A stretch of 64,000 bases of DNA, taken from Streptomyces sp. NBC_01353. Lineage in GTDB: Bacteria > Actinomycetota > Actinomycetes > Streptomycetales > Streptomycetaceae. Location: assembly GCF_036237275.1 (NCBI RefSeq), contig NZ_CP108352.1, positions 3,658,001-3,722,000 on the forward strand, read 5' to 3'. The notes under the pieces are model-generated. The model saw only the letters and a program-made list of their open reading frames with translations, was not told the origin of the DNA and ran no database searches. Of the stretch, positions 59,389 through 64,000 are shown in pieces (within the stretch, counting starts at the first letter, position 1; each line of letters starts with the position of its first letter). The translations under genes were made by a program, and so were the position numbers.

Positions 59389-60900
59389 TCAGAAGAGCGT
59401 GGTGGCCGCGAAGCGCAGCGCGAACTGCGGGTAGCCCGACAGCACGACGCCCACGACGGCGGCGACCGCGATCGCCAGGGTGATCGGGGCGGGCACACGC
59501 GCGTGGGCCTTCTCCACCGTCGGCGCGGTCTCCGGCGTGCGGAACAGCAGCGCCGTCCACCGCAGGTAGTAGTAGAGGCCGATCACGACGTTGACGCCCA
59601 TGATCACGGCCAGCCAGCCGAGGCCCGCGTCGACCGCAGCCGAGAAGACGGTGACCTTGGCGAAGAGACCGATGATACCGGGCGGCAGACCGGCCAGGTT
59701 GAGCAGGAAGAAGCCCAGGGTGAGGGCGATCACAGGACGGTCGGCGTAGAGGCCGCGGTAGTCGGAGATCCGGTTCTCGGGGTGCGTACGGGAGACCAGG
59801 ACGACCACCGCGAAGGCGCCGAGGTTCACGACGGCGTACATCAGGGCGTACGCGACGGTGGCGCCGATCTGGTCGTCGCTGGAGTACGCGGCGGCGGCGA
59901 TCGGCACCAGGAGGTAGCCGGCCTGGGCGACGGAGGACCAGGCGAGCAGCCGGACCGCGCTCCACGCGCGCGTGGAGACCTGCCGCAGCGCGGCCACGTT
60001 GCCGATGGTCATGGTGAGCGCGGCGAGGACCGCGAGCGCCGGGCCCCAGACGTCGGCGTACGAGGGGAACGCGACGACCGTGACGAGGATGAGGCCGGTG
60101 AAGCCGACGGCCTTGCCGACCACGGAGAGGTAGCCGGCGACGGGCAGCGGGGCGCCGACGTAGGTGTCGGGGACCCAGAAGTGGAAGGGGACGGCGGCCG
60201 TCTTGAAGGCGAAGCCGACCAGGGTGAGCGCGACGCCCGCCTGGGCGAGGGTCTCCAGCTGACCGGGGACGTCGTCGAGGCGCTGGGCGAGCTCGGTGAG
60301 GTGGAGGGTGCCGGTCGCGCCGTACACGAAGCTGACGCCGAGCAGGGTCACGGCGGTCGCGGTGACGGAGGAGAGGAAGAACTTCAGCGCGGCCTCGCTG
60401 GACTGCCGGTCGCCCCGGCGCAGGCCTACGAGGGCGAAGGCGGGCAGCGAGGCCACTTCGAGGGCGACGACGAGGGTCGCGAGGTCGCGGGAGGCGGGGA
60501 GCAGCGCCGCGCCGGCGGCCGAGGAGAGCAGCAGGAACCAGTACTCACCGGCGGGAAGCCTGTCGCGGGTGTCGGAGAGCGACAGCAGGGCGGTGAGCAG
60601 GGCTCCGCCGAGCACCAGGAACTGGATGACGAGGGTGAAGCGGTCGGCGGTGTAGCTGCACGCGGCGGTCGCGGCCGGATCCGTGGTGAGGCAGAACGTC
60701 GAGCGGTCGCCGGCCCGCAGCGGGATCAGCAGGGCGATCGAGGCGACGAGCCCGGCGATCGCGGTCCAGCCGAGGAGCTGCTTGTGCCGCGCGGGGACGA
60801 AGAGGTCGGCGACGAGCACGATCAGGGCGACCACGGCCGTGAGGGTGGGTGGCGCGATCGCGAGCCAGTCGACGGACTGGACGAGGTTCGTGGTCGTCAC
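59389..60900 (-). CDS. nuoN: NADH-quinone oxidoreductase subunit N
   Basis: A 503-aa, multi-span proton-pump subunit of complex I from GTG 60900 (TTTNLVQSVDWLAIAPPTLT). It overlaps nuoM by GTGA. Antiporter-like core (HFWVPDTYVGAPLPVAGYLS, SSVAQAGYLLVPIA, FFLLNLAGLPPGIIGLFAK) with the conserved lysines. Last gene of the nuo operon. Confidence 0.95.
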   Translation of the reverse strand: MTTTNLVQSVDWLAIAPPTLTAVVALIVLVADLFVPARHKQLLGWTAIAGLVASIALLIPLRAGDRSTFCLTTDPAATAACSYTADRFTLVIQFLVLGGALLTALLSLSDTRDRLPAGEYWFLLLSSAAGAALLPASRDLATLVVALEVASLPAFALVGLRRGDRQSSEAALKFFLSSVTATAVTLLGVSFVYGATGTLHLTELAQRLDDVPGQLETLAQAGVALTLVGFAFKTAAVPFHFWVPDTYVGAPLPVAGYLSVVGKAVGFTGLILVTVVAFPSYADVWGPALAVLAALTMTIGNVAALRQVSTRAWSAVRLLAWSSVAQAGYLLVPIAAAAYSSDDQIGATVAYALMYAVVNLGAFAVVVLVSRTHPENRISDYRGLYADRPVIALTLGFFLLNLAGLPPGIIGLFAKVTVFSAAVDAGLGWLAVIMGVNVVIGLYYYLRWTALLFRTPETAPTVEKAHARVPAPITLAIAVAAVVGVVLSGYPQFALRFAATTLF

Positions 60901-62474
60901 GAGTTCCCTCCCGCGAGGAGCTTCTGGACGGCCGGATCGGTGAGGCCGAGGAGGACCGCGGGCCACAGGCCGGCGAGGACGGTGAGGGCGACGAGCGGGG
61001 TCCAGGCGGCGAACTCGTACCCCTGGACGTCGGCGATCACCGTCTCCCCGCTGGGGCGGGGGCCGCCCATGCAGACCCGGCGGACGACGACGAGCAGGTA
61101 CGCGGCGGTGAGCAGGGTGCCGAAGGCGCCGATCGCCATGAAGGTGAGGAAGGCGGGGCGGCTGAGGCCCGCGGCCGGTTCGAAGGCGCCGAACAGGGCG
61201 AGCATCTCGCCCCAGAAGCCGGCGAGGCCGGGCAGTCCGAGGGAGGCGACGGCGGCGAAGGCGAGCAGTCCGCCCATGCGGGGGGCGCGGCCGTAGAGCG
61301 CGGCGCCGGTGGCGCCCGCGAGGGTGTCGAGGTCGGCGGTGCCGTACCGGTCCTTCAACGCGCCGACCAGGAAGAAGAGCAGGCCGGTGATGAGACCGTG
61401 GGCGATGTTGGCGAAGAGCGCGCCGTTGACTCCGGTGGGGGTCATGGTCGCGATGCCGAGGAGCACGAAGCCCATGTGGCCGACGGACGAGTACGCGATG
61501 AGGCGCTTGAGGTCGCCCTTGTTGCCGGGCTTCGCGAGGGCGAGGCAGGCGAGCGATCCGTAGATGATGCCGGCGACGGCGAAGGCGGCGAGGTAGGGGG
61601 CGAAGACCCTCATGCCGTCCGGGGCGACGGGGAGGAGGATCCGGACGAACCCGTACGTACCCATCTTGAGCAGGACACCGGCGAGGAGGACCGAGCCGAC
61701 GGTCGGGGCGGCCGTGTGGGCGTCCGGGAGCCAGCTGTGCAGCGGCCACATCGGGGTCTTCACCGCGAGCCCGATCCCGATTGCGAGAACGGCGATGACC
61801 TGCACGGATGTGGTCAGTCCTCGGCCGTTGTCAGCGGCCAGTGCCACCATGTCGAACGTGCCCGCCTTCACGCCGATGAGGAGCAGGCCGAGCAGCATGA
61901 CGACCGAACCGAGCAGCGTGAAGAGGATGAACTTCCAGGCGGCCGCCTGCCTGCCCTCGCCGCCCCAGCGGGCGATGAGGAAGTACATCGGGATGAGGAC
62001 CATCTCGAAGGCCAGGAAGAACAGGATCAGGTCGAGGACGGCGAAGGTGGCGAGGGTGCCGGACTCGAGGACGAGGAGCAGGGCGACGAATCCCTTGGGG
62101 GAGGGACCACTCGGCATCTTGAAGTAGCTGTAGAGCGCGCAGAGGAAGGTCAGCAGCGCGGTCATGACCAGGAGGGGGAGGGAAATGCCGTCGACACCGA
62201 GGTGGAGGCGCACGTCGAGTGCGGGGATCCACTTGACGTCCGTGCTCGCCTGGATCCTCGACGGCTGGTCGTGGTCGAAGCCGAGCGTGAGGACGATCGC
62301 GGCGAGGAGGATCACGCCGGTGACGACCACGCCGTGGCGGAGCACGGCCTGGTCGGGCGACTTCCCCTTCAGCCCGGGCGGGGCGGGGAGAAGAGCGGCG
62401 GCGGCGCCGATGAGCGGGCCGGCGACGATCAACGCAAGAAGGAACTGCATCACGGATTCGCTGATATCGATCAC
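60897..62474 (-). CDS. nuoM: NADH-quinone oxidoreductase subunit M
   Basis: A 525-aa antiporter-like subunit of complex I. Key segments: LRLHLGVDGISLPLLVMTAL-like VRLHLGVDGISLPLLVMTAL, FEMVLIPMYFLIARWGGEGR, KTPMWPLHSWLPDAHTAAPT, YSSVGHMGFVLLGIA. The GTG at 62474 has GGAG at good spacing; an in-frame ATG at 62450 is the alternative. It is 3 bp from nuoL. Confidence 0.96.
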   Translation of the reverse strand: MIDISESVMQFLLALIVAGPLIGAAAALLPAPPGLKGKSPDQAVLRHGVVVTGVILLAAIVLTLGFDHDQPSRIQASTDVKWIPALDVRLHLGVDGISLPLLVMTALLTFLCALYSYFKMPSGPSPKGFVALLLVLESGTLATFAVLDLILFFLAFEMVLIPMYFLIARWGGEGRQAAAWKFILFTLLGSVVMLLGLLLIGVKAGTFDMVALAADNGRGLTTSVQVIAVLAIGIGLAVKTPMWPLHSWLPDAHTAAPTVGSVLLAGVLLKMGTYGFVRILLPVAPDGMRVFAPYLAAFAVAGIIYGSLACLALAKPGNKGDLKRLIAYSSVGHMGFVLLGIATMTPTGVNGALFANIAHGLITGLLFFLVGALKDRYGTADLDTLAGATGAALYGRAPRMGGLLAFAAVASLGLPGLAGFWGEMLALFGAFEPAAGLSRPAFLTFMAIGAFGTLLTAAYLLVVVRRVCMGGPRPSGETVIADVQGYEFAAWTPLVALTVLAGLWPAVLLGLTDPAVQKLLAGGNS

Positions 62475-62477
62475 GTC

Positions 62478-64000
62478 TCACGCTCCGGCGGCGACGAGTA
62501 CGGCGGCGATCGCCAGGACGACGGAGCCGGCGAGCAGGGCGCTCAGATAGGTCTGCACGTTGCCGGTCTGGGCGCGGCGGACGAGCCATCCGAGCCACTT
62601 GGTGCCGGTGCCCGCGCCGCTCACGTAGGTGTCGACGACCTCGCGGTCCAGGAAGCGGACCAGGGAGGCCGCGGCCAGGACGGGGCGGACGAACGCGGCG
62701 GTGTAGAGGGCGTCCAGGTGGAAGCCGGTGGCCGCGTGGCGGTGCAGCGGGCCGAGGAGGGCACGGCCGGGGTCGGTCGGGTCCTCGGCGGGGTGCGGCA
62801 GGTGCAGGGCCTCGGCCTCGACCTTGCCCGCCTCGGCGTCGGGGTGGGCGACGTGCGCGGCGACCGGCTCGCGGGCGGGGCCCTTCGTGGCGAGCGCCTT
62901 GGTGGCGAGGGTGCGCCAGACCGCGTAGGTGACGACGGCGCCGACGAGGGCGATGCCTGTGCCGAGGACCGCGGTGGTGACGGTCGGGGTGAGGGCGTGG
63001 CCGTCGAACCAGTCGTCGAGGTACGTGACGCTCAGACCGAAGCCGAGGGAGGGGATCGCCAGTACCCACAGGACGGTGGTCATGGCGAGCGGCTGGCGGC
63101 CGTGGTCGGGGACCTCGGCGCCCCGGCCGCGGAAGGCGAGGAGCCACAGGCGGGCGGCGTACGCGGCGGTGAGGAGGGCGGTGAGCAGGCCCGCGACGAG
63201 GACGGTCCAGCCGGCCCCCGCGGGGGCGACGGTGCGGTCCCCGAGGGCGGTGTGCTCGGCGGCCACGAGGACGGCTTCCTTGGAGAAGAAGCCGGCGAAC
63301 GGCGGCAGGGCGGCGAGCGCGAGGAGGGCGACGGTCATCGTCCAGTACGCGTCGGGGACCCGCTTGGTCAGGCCGCTCATCCGGGACATGGCCGAGAGCG
63401 AGTTCGTACCGGCGGCGTGGATGATCGCGCCGGCGGCGAGGAAGAGGAGGGCCTTGAAGGCGCCGTGGGACATGAGGTGGAAGACGGCGGCCCCGCGGTC
63501 GCCGACGGCCAGGGCGCCGGCCATGTAGCCGAGCTGACCGATCGTCGAGTAGGCGAGGACGCGCTTGATGTCGTCCTGGGCGAGCGCGGCGAGCCCCGAG
63601 CCGACCATCGTGACGGCGGCCATGACGGCGAGCACGGTCAGCGCGGCCGCGGACGAGGCGAAGACGGGCAGCAGGCGGGCCACGAAGTAGATGCCGGCGG
63701 CGACCATGGTCGCCGCGTGGATGAGCGCGGAGACGGGAGTGGGGCCGGCCATGGCGTCGGGGAGCCAGGTGTGCAGCGGGAACTGCGCGGACTTGCCCGC
63801 CACGCCGGCGAGCAGCAGCAGCGCGACGAGCGTGGGGTGGTCGAGCCCGCCGGCGGCGACGGTGCCGAGAATCCCCCGGATCTGGAAGGTGCCCGCGTCC
63901 GTGGCGAGCGCGAAGAGGCCGATCAGGAAGGGCACGTCGCCGAGCTTGGTGACCAGGAAGGCCTTGAGGGAGGCGGCCCGGGCCTCGGGGGTCTCCCAGT
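62478..64000 (-). CDS. nuoL: NADH-quinone oxidoreductase subunit L (partial)
   Basis: The C-terminal 507 aa; the frame runs off the right edge, so the N-terminus is missing. Core motifs: LKAFLVTKLGDVPFLIGLFA, KSAQFPLHTWLPDAMAGPTP, YSTIGQLGYMAGA and the long C-terminal lateral-helix region. It is the distal proton pump of complex I, followed by nuoM and nuoN. Confidence 0.95.
   Translation of the reverse strand, partial: WETPEARAASLKAFLVTKLGDVPFLIGLFALATDAGTFQIRGILGTVAAGGLDHPTLVALLLLAGVAGKSAQFPLHTWLPDAMAGPTPVSALIHAATMVAAGIYFVARLLPVFASSAAALTVLAVMAAVTMVGSGLAALAQDDIKRVLAYSTIGQLGYMAGALAVGDRGAAVFHLMSHGAFKALLFLAAGAIIHAAGTNSLSAMSRMSGLTKRVPDAYWTMTVALLALAALPPFAGFFSKEAVLVAAEHTALGDRTVAPAGAGWTVLVAGLLTALLTAAYAARLWLLAFRGRGAEVPDHGRQPLAMTTVLWVLAIPSLGFGLSVTYLDDWFDGHALTPTVTTAVLGTGIALVGAVVTYAVWRTLATKALATKGPAREPVAAHVAHPDAEAGKVEAEALHLPHPAEDPTDPGRALLGPLHRHAATGFHLDALYTAAFVRPVLAAASLVRFLDREVVDTYVSGAGTGTKWLGWLVRRAQTGNVQTYLSALLAGSVVLAIAAVLVAAGA

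Overview
The window is high-GC (about 70 percent or more) DNA with G/C-ending codons and frequent GTG or TTG starts. It carries the rpsL-rpsG-fusA-tuf, rpoB-rpoC, rplJ-rplL, rplK-rplA, nusG-secE order that is typical of Streptomyces. The housekeeping part looks like the chromosomal core of a streptomycete. I name no species.

Layout. 1-4985: a partial HTH protein, a DUF504/2H RNA-end protein, an anchored unknown protein and a Tat/lipobox PIG-L deacetylase. 5093-9450 (minus): tuf, fusA, rpsG, rpsL. 10177-27627: a 17.5 kb island, mostly plus strand, carrying the genes of a non-contractile phage tail and a lysis cassette but no capsid, portal, terminase, integrase or replication gene. 27697-40698 (minus): rpoC, rpoB, rplL, rplJ, a lipoprotein, rplA, rplK, nusG, secE, followed by tRNA-Trp. 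41078-51663: aspC, adenosine deaminase, a TetR/NmrA-like pair, an ECF-type sigma factor with a membrane partner, murB, a TetR/MFS pair, two MaoC dehydratases, rpmG, tRNA-Met and tRNA-Thr. 51894-64000: an amidohydrolase, an NAD(P)-binding protein, tRNA-Tyr, yajQ, an ogt-alkB repair pair, small membrane proteins, htpX, mscL, and nuoN-nuoM-nuoL of complex I running off the right edge.

The island is best read as an F-type tailocin (a headless siphovirus-tail particle) fixed between rpsL and rpoC. It opens with a divergent control module: an XRE repressor against a WhiB-like protein, a Zn-ribbon protein and a small HTH protein, with palindromic sites between them. The structural run follows: tail terminator, major tail protein, G/GT chaperones with a likely -1 frameshift, three tape-measure-like proteins, a distal tail protein, three tandem receptor-binding paralogues (shared N-terminus, unrelated C-termini), a tail-tip hub protein and two minor proteins. 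An amidase endolysin, a holin and an XhlA-like protein end it. A GAAC-N4-GTTC site matching the actinobacterial LexA box lies between two divergent genes in the middle of the tail operon, which suggests DNA-damage control. Strong hairpin terminators bound the sub-blocks, and a 17-bp one separates the island from rpoC.

Limits: all assignments are by reading the sequence. Most coding calls are solid. Start codons, promoters, operators and the roles of the small island genes are inferences.
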